Below are positions 33,723-45,378 of a stretch of DNA of 64,000 bases, piece after piece. Source of the stretch: Favolaschia claudopus (lineage: Eukaryota; Basidiomycota; Agaricomycetes; Agaricales; Mycenaceae); assembly GCA_037176885.1 (NCBI GenBank), contig JAWWNJ010000073.1:682001-746000 (forward strand), given 5' to 3'. The position numbers and the translations under genes were made by a program. The notes under the pieces are model-generated. The model was not told the origin of the DNA. It ran no database searches and saw only the letters and a program-made list of their open reading frames with translations. How positions within the stretch are numbered: position 1 is the stretch's first letter; every line of letters begins with the position of its first letter.

Positions 33723-34809
33723 CTACTTCTTTGCCTTCTTCTTCGGCGGCGGTGTGTCCTCTCCTTCCGTCGCTTTGGCCTTTTTCTTTTCCTTCTTCCG
33801 TCGTTTCTTGTCAGCTTGATCCGTTTCCTCTGTCGAGGGCTGCGGCGTGGCTTCAGCTGACTTGCTTGCCTTCTTCTTCGCCTTCTTAGGCGTCTTCACT
33901 TCCGCTGACTCTGCCGTTTGAACCGACTCCGGCCCATCCCCATACCCTGATTTCTTGTGAGCACGATGTAAAATGGACAGAGAAAATCACAACGCACCAG
34001 CAAAAGGATCAACGACAGGCCTCCGTCGTTTTGTCCCCGCAGCGACAGACTCCTCCACAACCTCTTTCGCTTTACCTTTCCCCTTGACAGACGACGACGA
34101 AGAAGGCGCTCCATCGGGCGGTGCGTCGATCACCTCAATCTCATCCTCGGAGGAGCTCGCATCCCCCCACATGCGTAATTCCGCCTCGTATTCGGCGCGT
34201 TCTTTCATCTTGGCCGTTACTTTGACGGGCACGAATGTTGAGGGTTCGGCCTCTGCAGTTGCATCTGCGGCGGCTTCGCCGATTTTCGATTGTGTTATGG
34301 CGTGCTTTATGAAGCGGGTGGCTGCGCCTTTGTCGATGGTTGTGCGCTCTGTGGAGGGTCGATGAATTGAGGGAAAACGCGAATAGAGTGAATGGGAAGA
34401 CTGACGCGTCTCGGGATTCTCTGCGGATGATATTTTGTCAAAGTATTTGCGGACACGGGCCTGCGGTCTCATATAGCATTCGTTCATCAAATGAAAGTTG
34501 AATTCATTCGTACCAATTCTCCGACGACGGGATGTGTCTTCGGGTCGATACCCTTAGATTTTAGATACACTAATTGTTGTCTGTTCACATTGGAGCCATT
34601 GACACGCAGCATAAGCACCCACTGAAGACGAGATCGTATACAATATATGGGAGGAGCGTCTGTAGCTTCGCTTGCTCGATAGGTGCTAGCGCAACCGTAG
34701 TTTCGGGGAGAGTTTGTTCGAATAACGGCGAGAGGGTTGATTCGAGGACATCTAGGGATGCATTTAGCGAGTCGAGCTTGGATTTTAGTTTCGTTGTTTC
34801 GGTGGTCAT
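33723..34809 (-). CDS. exosome cofactor C1D/Rrp47 (Lrp1) family protein
   Basis: The start at 34809 gives MTTETTKLKSKLDSLNASL, a predicted helix pair of the Sas10/C1D domain. The domain continues PIEQAKLQTLLPYIVYDLVF, then across an intron VYLKSKGIDPKTHPVVGEL, then ARVRKYFDKI: the classic C1D core. A middle part has TIDKGAATRFIKHAI. The tail is Ser/Glu-rich, then strongly basic (KKAKKKASKSAE, KKRRKKEKKKAKA), ending PPPKKKAKK at 33723-33725. Rrp47 binds Rrp6 and structured RNA for nuclear exosome processing of rRNA and snoRNA. The basic tail fits RNA binding. The start is 121 bp from the Vps33 start on the other strand, a shared promoter. Confidence 0.9.
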
Positions 34810-34930
34810 GGTGCTGCCGCCGCTCGATAAAGCCGAGAATTCCTGGGTAAGATGGATGGACGAGGAAGGAGGGAAAGACCAGAAAATTTTGATCACGCGT
34901 ATTTCACGCCGAAAAAGGAAATTATGCTGG

Positions 34931-37600
34931 ATGGCGACTTCCTCCACCTCCAACAATGCGCAGCCTACTACACCGACTGAGGAACCTCTCTTGGACGTGA
35001 ATCTTCTCAAGGAAATTGGCAAGAAAGCTCTTGTTGATGCTCTCAATTCTGTGGGTAGCCTGTCGTTGCGCTGCGGTTCGCCGAACTGAGCCTGCGGCGT
35101 ATGCTTCAAGGTGAACGGCGCCAAGACTCTCGTTCTCGATGCTTCGTTGGCCGGGCCTCTAGGTCTTGTTATCGAAGTCTCCTTACTGAAGGTTCACAAC
35201 ACGCTATGCATTTTCTTGAAGACCGTCGTCGTTAATTACCGAACAGCATCATGGTGTCGATAAAATGTTCTGGCTTGAAGCGGGTCCATTAACTTCCACC
35301 ACGACCAACATCGTCTACTTATGCCGTCCGAAGATAAAACACGTCAAGATTATTGCTGGTGCGTCTTCCCAGCATTCTAAACTATATATTGAGCCGATTG
35401 AACGCAGATCAAATCAAGAGGCACGCCAGGGAATCTCAGAGCCACACGTACACTCTGTTGCTGGTGCCGAGAGTGTCGACGCTAGTCTCGCGTATTCTGG
35501 AAGAAGAGGGTGTGCTGGGAGACGTGCGGATATCATCGTACAACCTGCAATTCATTCCCATTGCGGAGGATGTGATTTCGTTGGAGAATGAGAGTGCGTT
35601 CAAGGAGATTTGGGTGGTGCGTTCGCTCTTAAATAAAGCTCCTTCTTCGCATGACAAATCAATTACAGGACGGAGACGAGACTATGATTTATGATTCAGC
35701 GCAGGCCCTGTTGACTCTCGAAAAGCTGCATGGCTTGTTCCCGAGAATCGTTGGTAAAGGCGATCATGCTGCCGTATGTACGGTGATATCTTCGCATTCT
35801 GCTTCTGATAGTCTGTAGCGACTGGCCACCCTCCTAACAAGACACTTACCGTCCGATTCTTCAACCCCCGATACCCTCCTTACGCAGTCAGAAAAAATGG
35901 ATTCCCTAATTATCATAGACCGTCGCGTAGATATGATCACGCCGCTTCTTACGCAGTTGACTTACGAAGGCCTCATCGACGAGCTCATTGGGTTGAAGAA
36001 CTGTTCGTCTATTCTTTTGGTTCGAGACCTTAGCTGACCAGGTCTTCAGCTCATGTAGAGCTTCCTGTGTCGCTTCTGACACCGCCCCAACCTGCCCCAG
36101 CCGCAGGTTCAACCACGGCTCCAGCGCCTCCAACGACGTCTCTGAAGAAGGTCGAGGCGAAGAAGAAGCACCATCTCACAACGACTACGGATCCTCTGCT
36201 TGCTGAACTCCGGGACTTGAATTTCTCTATGGTTGGAAAACGGCTGAACAGGGTCGCACGTCGGCTGGAAGAGGACTACAAGGTAAGCCTAACAACTTCG
36301 CCTGATGAAGGCGTTGCTTACAATAGAACAGGGCCGCCATCAAGCCAAAACAGTTACTCAGTTGCGGGATTTTGTCGGAAAGCTGGGTAGTCTGCAGAGC
36401 GACCATCAGTCCCTGCGGCTTCGTGAGTACTTTCAAGATGTTCAGGACAGCAACTTACTCTACTCGTCAGATACCGGACTTTCAGAACTTCTCGTTCCTC
36501 TGACCCGGACAGACGTCTTCAATAAGACGCTGGAAATTCAGCAGAGTACGCTAGCCTCGGGCTGAATTCTTGGCGATATTTGATCCTATCTTGGTTAGAT
36601 CTTCTGGCGTCCTACGAAATCCCTGCTCAGATAGCTGCGATCGAGGATTTGATTGCGCAAGGTGCTGATCTGAACACCACGTTACGATTGCTTTGTCTTG
36701 CCAGCATCACGGCGGGAGGTGTCAAGGCTAAAAACCTTGAAAATCTCAAGCGTGAAATTCTACAGGTTCGTCTTTCCTTGGACCCCACATGAAATATCCA
36801 TAACAATGTCATCGAGGCGTATGGCTACAACTACCTCCCTCTATTACTCTCCCTAGCTTCCGTCGGCGTCTTATTGCCAAATCCATTGCCTAATACTGCC
36901 CAATCCTCACAAGCCACGACCAAATATCCCTTCGTCGGCCTGCGGAAATCTCTCCGTCTTCTCATAGACGATACACCCGAGGCGCTCGACGAAGTGGAGA
37001 ACGATATTAGCTTTGTGTATTCAGGCTATGCACCGATCAGCATTCGACTCGTCCAATGCGTAGCGCAGAAGGGCGGCGTAATCAGTAATCCAGCGGAGAA
37101 GGAGAAGTCTGCAGCGGATAGTAAGGAGCGAGCTGCACAGGTCAAGGCGCAGGCGCATCCTATTGCTGGGTGGCGGGGCTTTGAGGATATTTTGGCTACG
37201 ATTCCGGGCGAGACGGTTGATACTGTGCAGAGTGGGCAGAGTGGAGGGAAGACCGTTAATGCGCCTATGGCTGCACTACGTACGTTTTGGGCACTTGAGA
37301 AAGAAAGAGCGGCTGCTGATGTTGTTCGCGACAGTGCGGCCGATGCAGAAACCGACGACGACGGTTGTGTTTTTCTTGGGTGGTTGCACATATACGGAGA
37401 TCGCTGCTCTGCGGTGGGTCGGGAGGCAGAATCGCGGTAAGTTCTGGTTGTGCTGTGCCCTGTGTGAAGCGTCGTGTTCATCTTCTGCAGGTCGAAGGTT
37501 TTTGATTGCTACTACTGGCATCATCAACGGAAACACCATCTTTGAAAGCATTTCGGGCGCGCCGAAACCGGCTGCTGCGAGTAAGGATGCTGCAATATGA
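34931..37600 (+). CDS. VPS33: vacuolar protein sorting protein Vps33 (Sec1/Munc18 family)
   Basis: The SM protein of the HOPS and CORVET tethering complexes, which templates SNARE assembly at the vacuole. The ATG at 34931 gives [15 protein letters not shown], then [17 protein letters not shown]; splicing gives [17 protein letters not shown] and [13 protein letters not shown]. Further family segments are [81 protein letters not shown] and [20 protein letters not shown]. The last exon gives [19 protein letters not shown] and stops at 37598-37600. The acceptor before RPMQKPTTT had to be chosen as GACAG rather than the nearer GATGCAG to keep the conserved frame. Roughly ten introns; no frame defects. 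Confidence 0.93.
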
Positions 37601-38129
37601 GAAGTAGCGCTTTCCTTCGATGTGTAGCCGGATTGATATTGTACCTTGGATTTAATCGAATTTCTCGTTGACACGTTGTGTCACAGTCATGTGGTGTGAC
37701 ATCGCTAATTATCGCGTTTTCTCCTCCGTCGCCCAGTTCTCGGATTCGAAAGTCGCTGGAGCCCGAGGGTATATGACCGGATGAATATTGTGGAGAATCG
37801 AGATTGCAACTGTTCGAGGAGGCGCCGAACGTTGAACCTCGAAGCGCCTTGGAAATTTCGAGAAATCGTTTTTACATAAAATCGAACTCCCTATTTTGGC
37901 GGCTGTCAAAAGAAAGGTATAAATACCAGGGTCCAGCCTACGAGCCATTCTTCCTCTAACCACCACCATCCCCGCTCTCGTCGCGGTGAGTATACGCGCC
38001 ATTATCCCTCTTCCTCCCATTGACGCGTCGTTAAACATCCTCCTCACCTTCTCTTCCCTCCAGCACGCGTCCTGATCCTGGTCCTTGTTTCATCTCCCCC
38101 AACCACCACTCAACAACCCCTCGACCCCG
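37601..38129. other. intergenic region with promoter and 5' UTR intron
   Basis: It holds the 3' flank of Vps33 and the promoter and leader of the next gene. A likely 5' UTR intron runs from 37986 (GTGAGT) to 38063 (CCTCCAG), with a pyrimidine-rich 3' end. Confidence 0.55.
37918..37925 (+). promoter_or_regulatory. TATA box for the small YABBY/HMG-like gene
   Basis: TATAAATA is a near-consensus TATA box. It lies 61 bp before the probable leader intron donor and 212 bp before the ATG, which fits a transcription start near 37950 and a spliced leader. Confidence 0.6.
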
Positions 38130-38464
38130 ATGGCACCGCAGAAACCCGCTACGACCACGACCACACAGCCTAAGAAGAGTACGCGTTATATAGTTTCCTT
38201 ACTTCATCGAAGTACTGACCAAGGCTTGACCAGAGCGCACCAGCGGCGGTGGATGGAAGAAGAAGAAGGGGCCTACCGCATACAACAAGTTCGTTTCTGA
38301 GGAGATGGAGAGGCTGAGGACCGTCGGGGTTGACGATGGGAGGGAGAGGTAAGCTGTCTTTCCTATAATGAATCCTTCGATTGACGATCGTGTGCAGGAG
38401 GAGTCGCGCCATCGCGAATTGGCACTTGCACAAGGAGAAAGATTCCAACGCTTCGTCGCCTTGA
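38130..38464 (+). CDS. small basic protein with YABBY/HMG-like motif
   Basis: A 76-residue protein in three exons, too short for simple ORF calls. The start MAPQKPATTTTTQPKKK joins through an intron (GTACGC...GACCAG) to RTSGGGWKKKKGPTAYNKFV, then SEEMERLRTVGVDDGRER. A second intron (GTAAGC...GTGCAG) leads to RSRAIANWHLHKEKD and the stop at 38462-38464. The pattern KKKGPTAYNKF...E...R.........NW is the YABBY-like/HMG-related helix motif found in small fungal proteins. Such proteins may bind DNA; here that is inferred only. A TATA box and a spliced 5' leader support expression. Confidence 0.7.
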
Positions 38465-39127
38465 GGACTTTTTCTGTCGTGGACTCCTACTGCCGTCGAT
38501 GTTGTTGCTGTCTGTATCATACTTGAAGCCTGCTAAGTTACTACTGTATGTGATCGTTTCAATTGTTACTTTACTTACTGCTCGTGGACATGGATAACTA
38601 TTCTCAAATAGTGTTACTCTCTGTATATTCTCTGTGCTGGATGCTGCAATCGAGTTTTTTTTTCATGCTGGACTTGGTTCTTCGATGTCGTGGTTCAAGT
38701 TAACGTTCAAGATGGAAATTTTCCGCGGCGGCAGACTATCCCAGCGTTGGCCCGCACTAGCAAACGCGATTCACCGTCCTCATCCTCGACCTCATCGAAT
38801 TCTCCGAATTCTCCGTCATGGTGGTTGCGAGGAGGTTTTGGGGGTGACAGGCGGCGCATTACGGGCCGGGTCTAGTTCCGATGTCCGATGGAGCCGAGTC
38901 GACTGTCACTCGGAGCTGCCTTAATTGGCCATTTGCGACGGAGTCTTTGGTCTGCTCTTATCTCTCTGAATCTGGTTCATGGCCGTCTTAGGCGGTTCTT
39001 GGGCCTTCTCTTTCTTCTCTACCACCATCTGCTCTTGCTCTCATCTTACGGCTTGACTTTCTCTTTCGTTTTCGTTGATTTCTGCGGTTCTCCAGGACAA
39101 TACCAGTCGCGAGCACCTCTTTGCAGC
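38465..39127. other. leader and intergenic region before the F-box/LRR gene
   Basis: No separate gene. The frame of the next gene is open back to an ATG at 38888, but that part (LLFLLYHHLLLLSSYG) looks like translated leader, so MFDIDSDSF at 39128 was preferred as the start. Confidence 0.45.
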
Positions 39128-42108
39128 ATGTTCGACATAGATAGCGACAGTTTCGACCCATACGCGGACGGGGCACATCCACTGTCGCTGCTGACTGCGA
39201 TGCAGCAGATGGCGGAGTCCGACTCCCAGCCTATGGCCTTGGTCGCGTCTCCCACAAACGAGATCGCGACACAGGACGCCTCGTGGAAGGGCAAGGGTGT
39301 CTCGAGGCCTGTACCCATTCCGCTTGCCTCAGCATCTGATCCACACGATCTATTCGATAGTGTGGCCTCCTCGAGCCTCACCAGCCAATTGTGCCCATCT
39401 GCTTTCTCCCCTTCCTCGTCTATCACCTGTGCCAGCCCAAACGACGATAACGGGCCAGCTGCGGCTTCCAGTTGGTCTTTCAGCGCGAATACTGCTGGCC
39501 TTAATGATCCGCATGGTATCTTTGACTTGAGCGAGGCTTCCTCGAGCCACGCTTTTCCGTCGTTTTCCTCCCGTTTTTGTACAACACACTCTGGTCCAAC
39601 TGATTTCATCGAGCAGCCCTCCACCTCGATGGATCACAAAGACGCTGCCCAATCCTCAGGTTCAGGGAAGGGCAAGGAGAAAGAGCAACCACCCACTCTT
39701 CCTCCTCTTACCTTTTCCCCAACGGAGTTTGGATATGATCATACTAACTGGCCTTCGCCAGCGACCACGAGTGCCGCCCCGTCCTCCTTTGACTCGCGTC
39801 CAGCGGCCGCACCTTCCTCATATAGCTCACTCGCACCCCTTGATTTAGTTCTAGCTCCTGCCCCGCCATCACCGGTCTTGGACACGCCTCAGACTGTAGT
39901 CCACCCACTTTCCCGCCGGCGCTCTCTCCCCAGCCTCGCCACCGCTCACAACTCCAAATCCAAGTTCCGGCTCAAAGCTCCGAGCACTCTTGCGCGCAAA
40001 TTGCTCTTCAAGAAGTACGATGGAGACGCTTGTCCCACCCCGCCGTCCTCCCCTATCGATGGAAGGGATCTAGACCTTGGTGCGGGCAGCTGCTTTGCGC
40101 CGTGGCGCAATGATTCTGCGCTTGCGCTTGAATACCAGTTTGTGCCCACTTTGAAAGGACGAACAAATTCATCCCCATTCCCCACGTCCGTTCTCGACCT
40201 CATTCCTGCGGCCATCGGAGATACCCTCGAACCGCTCCCGCGCTTTGTTCCCGACTATTTCGATGACATATTGCCGAGGGAGCTCCGTGTCCACATCATG
40301 CTTTCGCTCATCGCAGTACATCAGGCGGATCATCTCCGCGCTCTCAGGGACGGCCAGTGGACGGTGACCAAGGCTACATCATCGAAGAATAAATGGGTTG
40401 GACGCGACAAGGCAATCCGCGAGCTTGTCCGGTTCAGTCGGGTCAGCATTTTCTTGTATCCTATAAGTATAGTTGACTAAACATGTCTTATTTCCAGGTT
40501 TCGAAGTCCTGGCAGGAGCTCGTTTTCGATGGTCAAATCTGGAACAATCTCGACCTGAGCGCATTCCCCCTGCTACCCAAATCCCTCCTGATTCGCATCT
40601 CGCGGGTTGCGGGCGGCTTCGTTCAGGATTTGAATGTCGCCGGTCATGTTAACCTCCATTCTGGGACCCTAATCGAAGTCACAGACAACTTGTCTGCCCT
40701 GTCGGCCAACACAGGCTCGCTTCCATTCACCCATCTTACCGGTATCAACTTGCGTGGCTGCTCTGCGATAACGACTCGGTCTCTACACCACACACTAATT
40801 CAGTCCCGGTCTCTGGAGCGATTGTGTCTGAAGGGACTCTCGGCGGTAACGAATACAACTTGCGACATCATTGGAGTGTATTGCACACGGCTCGTCGCGC
40901 TTGACCTCGGCCGTTGCTCCAACATGGATGCGGCAGGTATCAAGGGCCTTACAGCAGCTGCGGTCGCGCTGGGAGAGTATCTAACGCTCAAAGAACTCCG
41001 ACTCTCTGGTCTCAAGCACGTTGATGATGACATGATGGCGAAACTCGGGCGGGCTGCGCCGTTTCTTGAGGTCCTGGACATGAGCTACGTGCGGCAACTT
41101 CACAATACAGCTGTTGAGGCTTTCGTCGCTTGCACCGATGACCACGAAGAGGATAAGGATAATGGGTTGAAGATTGTCTGTCTAAACGCGAGGGAAGCTG
41201 GTCGCAATATCGACGAGTCCAACCAATACAGGCGCCGAGTGACGAGGCTGCGCCATTTATCGTTATCGTCGTGCATCTTACTCACAGATGTAGCTTGCTC
41301 TCATCTCGCTCATTCCGTTCCCGCGCTGGAATACTTGGAATTGGCGAGTATTGGAGGCAGTCTCGAAGACGAAGGGATCATTCGACTACTCAATACAACG
41401 CCGCGCCTGCGACGCCTTGACCTCGAAGACGCCGCGAGCATTACTGACTCCGTCCTCGCTACTCTGACACCGGCACCTCCCGACGACGATGCAGACGACA
41501 CCTCTCCTCCCCCTCCCGAATCTCCCTTGGAACACCTAATCATCTCTGGCGCCCTCGACATCACCGACGACGCTCTCCTCGCGCTCATCCGTGGGTGCAC
41601 CCGCCTCCGAACACTTGAAGCCGACAACACCCACATGGGTCCCGTTGTGCTCAAGTCGTTCGTCCGCACTGCGCGCCGCCGCACGATTGCCGATGCCAAG
41701 ATTGTTGCGATCGACTGCCGCGGATTCGGCGAGACGCTGCTTAAGGACCTCTCCCTCTTTACGCGCCCGCGGCTTGGCTGGCGCGCGTACGGGGCGCGCG
41801 GCCTGGGGTACCTTGATGCGCGGGACGGGTCTGCGGAGGACGCGAAGTTGGGGCAGGATGAGTGCGATTCGGGAAGGGTCGTGGTGAAGACGTTCTATGG
41901 ATGGCAGACAGTGGACGCGGTGCAAGCTGGGAGGGAGAAACGGAGGAAGGCGAAGACGCGGAGGATGGCAAATGAGTCTGCGGGGAGCCATAGTGATATG
42001 GATGAAGGAGGTCTTAGGGGAGGTACAAGGTGGTGGTCGCCTGGGGGGCGTAGGTCGGGGACAAACTCTCCGGCTGCGGAGACGAACGAGGGATGTTATA
42101 TAATGTAA
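39128..42108 (+). CDS. F-box / leucine-rich-repeat protein (Grr1/Pof2-like)
   Basis: The start chosen is MFDIDSDSFDPYADG at 39128. The first 370 residues are Ser/Pro-rich and low in structure. An F-box-like segment follows (DDILPRELRVHIMLSLI), then an intron (about 40441-40497, GTCAGC...TTCCAG) that joins LVRFSR to VSKSWQELVFDGQIWNNLDL. LRRs of the cysteine-containing F-box type follow: LTGINLRGCSAITTRSL, LERLCLKGLSAVTNTTCD, LVALDLGRCSNMDAAGI, LEYLELASIGGSLEDEGI, LRRLDLEDAASITDSVL and LEHLIISGALDITDDAL. The C-terminal tail is basic then acidic and ends NEGCYIM. Likely a substrate receptor of an SCF ubiquitin ligase. The long disordered N-terminus could carry regulatory phosphosites. Confidence 0.87.
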
Positions 42109-42437
42109 GATGAGGACGAAGGAGAAGAATCTCGTGTTGTATTCTATTCTGTTGTACAATGTATGGACAACCTACTTACGGGTTTTGTATTAATGTATCA
42201 CCTACCGCCTGTAGATTTTCGTGATGAATACTGACGAACACCGAACGATTTGAACTTTCAATAACGACGAGTATTGAGCACGTTTTTCGTTAGACATAGT
42301 TAACCAGGCAGCCGTATTGATGTGGGGTGCATTCGAAAGCCCAATGTGTTGATGGAATTAGATCTTGTACAGTCAGTATCGTCCAGATGGCAAAGCGATC
42401 AACATCAGGATTCATTCGTGCTGAATCGGGTAATGTA
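42109..42437. other. convergent 3' flanks
   Basis: About 330 bp between the 3' ends of the F-box/LRR and kynurenine monooxygenase genes. No gene or clear structure seen. Confidence 0.5.
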
Positions 42438-44318
42438 CTACAAAAGCTTATTTAGGTTGATGAACGCATACAATATGTAACCAAGGCTCAGAATCGCGAG
42501 GCTTATACCGACTGAATCGACAAGGCGCTTCTGATGCTCAGCCTTCTTTTTCGCAGCGGAATAGCTGATGTCGGGTCGGAATGACACCATACTATAGAGC
42601 GGGATCCAGCCCGTCGATTCTGGGCCGAATATTGTCTGAGAAAGCCTCACGACGAACAGTGACTCGGACAACGCGTAGAGCAAGTTGTCGATGCATGCTC
42701 GAATTGTGTAGGACCAGGTCGCTACGCTGCGACGCATTTTGAGGCTGTTATTTTGGGTGAGACCACAGGAGCCGGAAAACAAAACGGAAAAGACGTACTG
42801 GCTGTCCATTGCAAGGTCAGAGATGGCTACGAGATCTTCATGTCTGCTCTCGGAATAGTGTTCGAAGACGCGATGGATCGCTGAGGGATCGCATCCTTCC
42901 TTCTCTTCGCATAGAAGAGCAGACAGAATTCGAACATCTTCTAGGGCGCAGTTCAGGCCCTGGCCGAAGAAAGGCACAAAACTGTGGGCGCCATCCCCTG
43001 CGAACAAGGCTCTTTCAGCAAACGCGGCGATAGGCAGCACGGAGACAATACCAATTACGAGAACAGAGCCTTTATGGTAGAGGTTTGCCTGGGTTGATGT
43101 AAAACATCGTGGTTGGTCGAACATCAAGCCTGACGAAGAACTCACTTTGACAGTGATCAACTGGCTGCGAGGGTTGTTCTGGAACGCTGAAAGGAGTCTC
43201 TTCTCCCCCAACAACGATAACAGATCAGGAAAATGTGCTTGGAAGAAAGGAATGAGTGCATCGGGATACTGCAAGTTGTCAAACATTTCTCTCGGCGCAA
43301 ACAAAGCGCAAGTAAAGGTTTTGTCCTTTAAAAATTGAGCGAGAGTTTACAGGGGGAACTTGGTAGGAAGTGGCTACCTTGTTAGGCATGGCAACAACCG
43401 TGAAGTTGCCTCGAGGCCAAACGTGAAGATGGTCGGGGTCGAGAAGGAATATGTCCCCTGAGCCGTCTTTTCCAGCTTGCAACCTGATCTCTACGTATTC
43501 GTGCGAGAGATAATGCTGACTGTATTCCATCCTGAAGTGGGAGATTATTAATGAGATGTTGATTTCGACAAAAATTAAACAGAATGTACTGAGTGGCCCG
43601 CATCAGGAAGTGTCGAATGATAGAATTGCTTCCGTCGGCTCCGATACACAAGTCGAAATTTTCATCGAATTCTTGCCCAGTGACCGAGTTGCACAGACGG
43701 AGGACATTGTTCTTGAAGTCGACGCCGACAGCCTTGTGAGAGAATTTGATACTGATATTCTTTACCACGGCCGCTGCCTCCAGTATGATGAGGTTCACGA
43801 GTCCGCGTTCGATTGAGTATAGGCACTGATTCGCATGAAATGGCGTAGACAGATATAAGCGGCCACACATACATGTCCTTGACGGTCATACTGTTGGGGA
43901 GTGGGGTTGTTTTTGAGATGATGGACCATTCTGAAGAGGCAATGAGAGTACGCCTCGAGCAAGGATCAAGCAACAAACCTTCCCTGGAGTGGCACAGCGT
44001 TATGCAGAAGGCGTTCGACAAGGTTACTGTCAATAGATTGCACGGCAGCGATACCTCGAGCGGAAAGAGTGAGATTTATGGAACGCGGTCGAGGAATCCT
44101 TGCTGGAATCTCGCAAGACGAGGCCTGCAGTGAATCTGCGCGTATATCTAAAACCAAAAGTAAGTTATGGCTCGGAATACAAACAGCAGGGGCAAGGTAC
44201 CCGCGCGTCGTTCGTAGACGACCACGTCCCAGCCCAGCTTTGCGAGCGCAATTGCAGAGAGACAGCCAACAGGACCGGCGCCAACAACCACAGCTTTGGG
44301 TGCAGAGGTCATGTTCAT
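42438..44318 (-). CDS. BNA4: kynurenine 3-monooxygenase
   Basis: An FAD enzyme that hydroxylates kynurenine to 3-hydroxykynurenine in tryptophan breakdown and de novo NAD synthesis. The start at 44318 gives MNMTSAPKAVVVGAGPVG, the dinucleotide-binding GxGxxG, then LAKLGWDVVVYERR. Splicing leads to PRSINLTLSARGIAAVQSI, then DLCIGADGSNSIIR, YVEIRLQAGKD, DHLHVWPRGNFTVVAMPN and the FAD box VLVIGDGAHSFVPFFGQGLN. The C-terminus has a hydrophobic segment (SLAILSLGYILYAFINL), fitting the outer mitochondrial membrane anchor of the family. It ends NLNKLL with the stop at 42438. Around 490 residues with about eight introns. Joins checked by eye keep frame. Confidence 0.92.
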
Positions 44319-45378
44319 GAGATGAGTATTGCGATTTGAAAAATCCCAGTACGCGCGATTTTAAAGGGCGCGGAGCGGGATCGGAGTGATTCCAGACGGG
44401 TTCTCACCATCGCCAATGAATACCTCATTGAAAATGAAGCGAAAATTGTGTTGGGAAGCGAATTTGCGGCTCTACAGCCACGTTTGCGCGCGGGCAAGAG
44501 TTCAGAATATTCGGTTACTCCGGACAGAGCACGGCAATGGGTAAATACACGGGATGGGTACCTGGGCCCAATTCGATGAAGTTTTCATTGGGACCGTTCC
44601 TGGTTGACCGTTGCAGCAGTGAGCTAGTTAGAGAGTTCGGTATACCTACAGACAACCTCCGCGCAAGGAGACATGATTTCGTCTTGATCTTAAGATGCAT
44701 AGATTGTGGCGTCTTGCGCTCCCCGCAGACTAAGTATACATCGAGGCAAAGAAACTTACGGCAAGAGACTGAAATCTCTTTTCGATCTTGTCGGTTCAAC
44801 CCTTGAAAGCTTGAACAAATGGCTGGATAAAGTTCAAGTTGCAGACAGAAACAAGACAACCGGCGGGATGACAATTATTAGTGGTGAACGGCAGGTTTAC
44901 CGAAAAATATGTTGAGAGATGCATGAGGCTGCAGATAGACTGGTTACACGTATGCCTTGGGGCCGATGACCATGAACATTGAATGGTTGGTCAAATCAAA
45001 CGAACATAATTCTTTCCCACGCCTCAAGCTCCTTCACCGTTCGACCTCGAATACCTTGCCGAATACTCCCAATATGCCCCTCAGTTACAAGTCCAACAAT
45101 CCACCTCAATCGCCGCTCGATGCGACTGAATCTACTATGGCCGCCACTGACTACACTACGTCGCAATTCCTCTGCCATTGAATTCTTGAATGAATATCGC
45201 CTTCGGGGAAACACTATGAAATCCCTACACAACGACTACAATAGACTTCCCGCCTCACAGCTGTAATTCTAGTATTCGGCTCTCTAATTCGTCTCACGAC
45301 GGGCACTATATTTTTCTTCGGGAGAAGTCAGAGCATTAAGAAGGGGAAGGCTCGCCTTTACATGCCCTCATCAACACG
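44319..45378. other. divergent intergenic region
   Basis: About 1 kb between the starts of the monooxygenase and the DHA2 transporter. A plus-strand frame with no ATG is open near 44340-44577 (IANEYLIENEAKIVLGSEF); it has no family match by eye. No promoter element could be named. Confidence 0.45.

Noticed and set aside
44340..44577. Open plus-strand frame with protein-like sequence (IANEYLIENEAK)
   Set aside because: It lacks an ATG, lies in a divergent promoter region and matches no family by eye. Kept only as a note.
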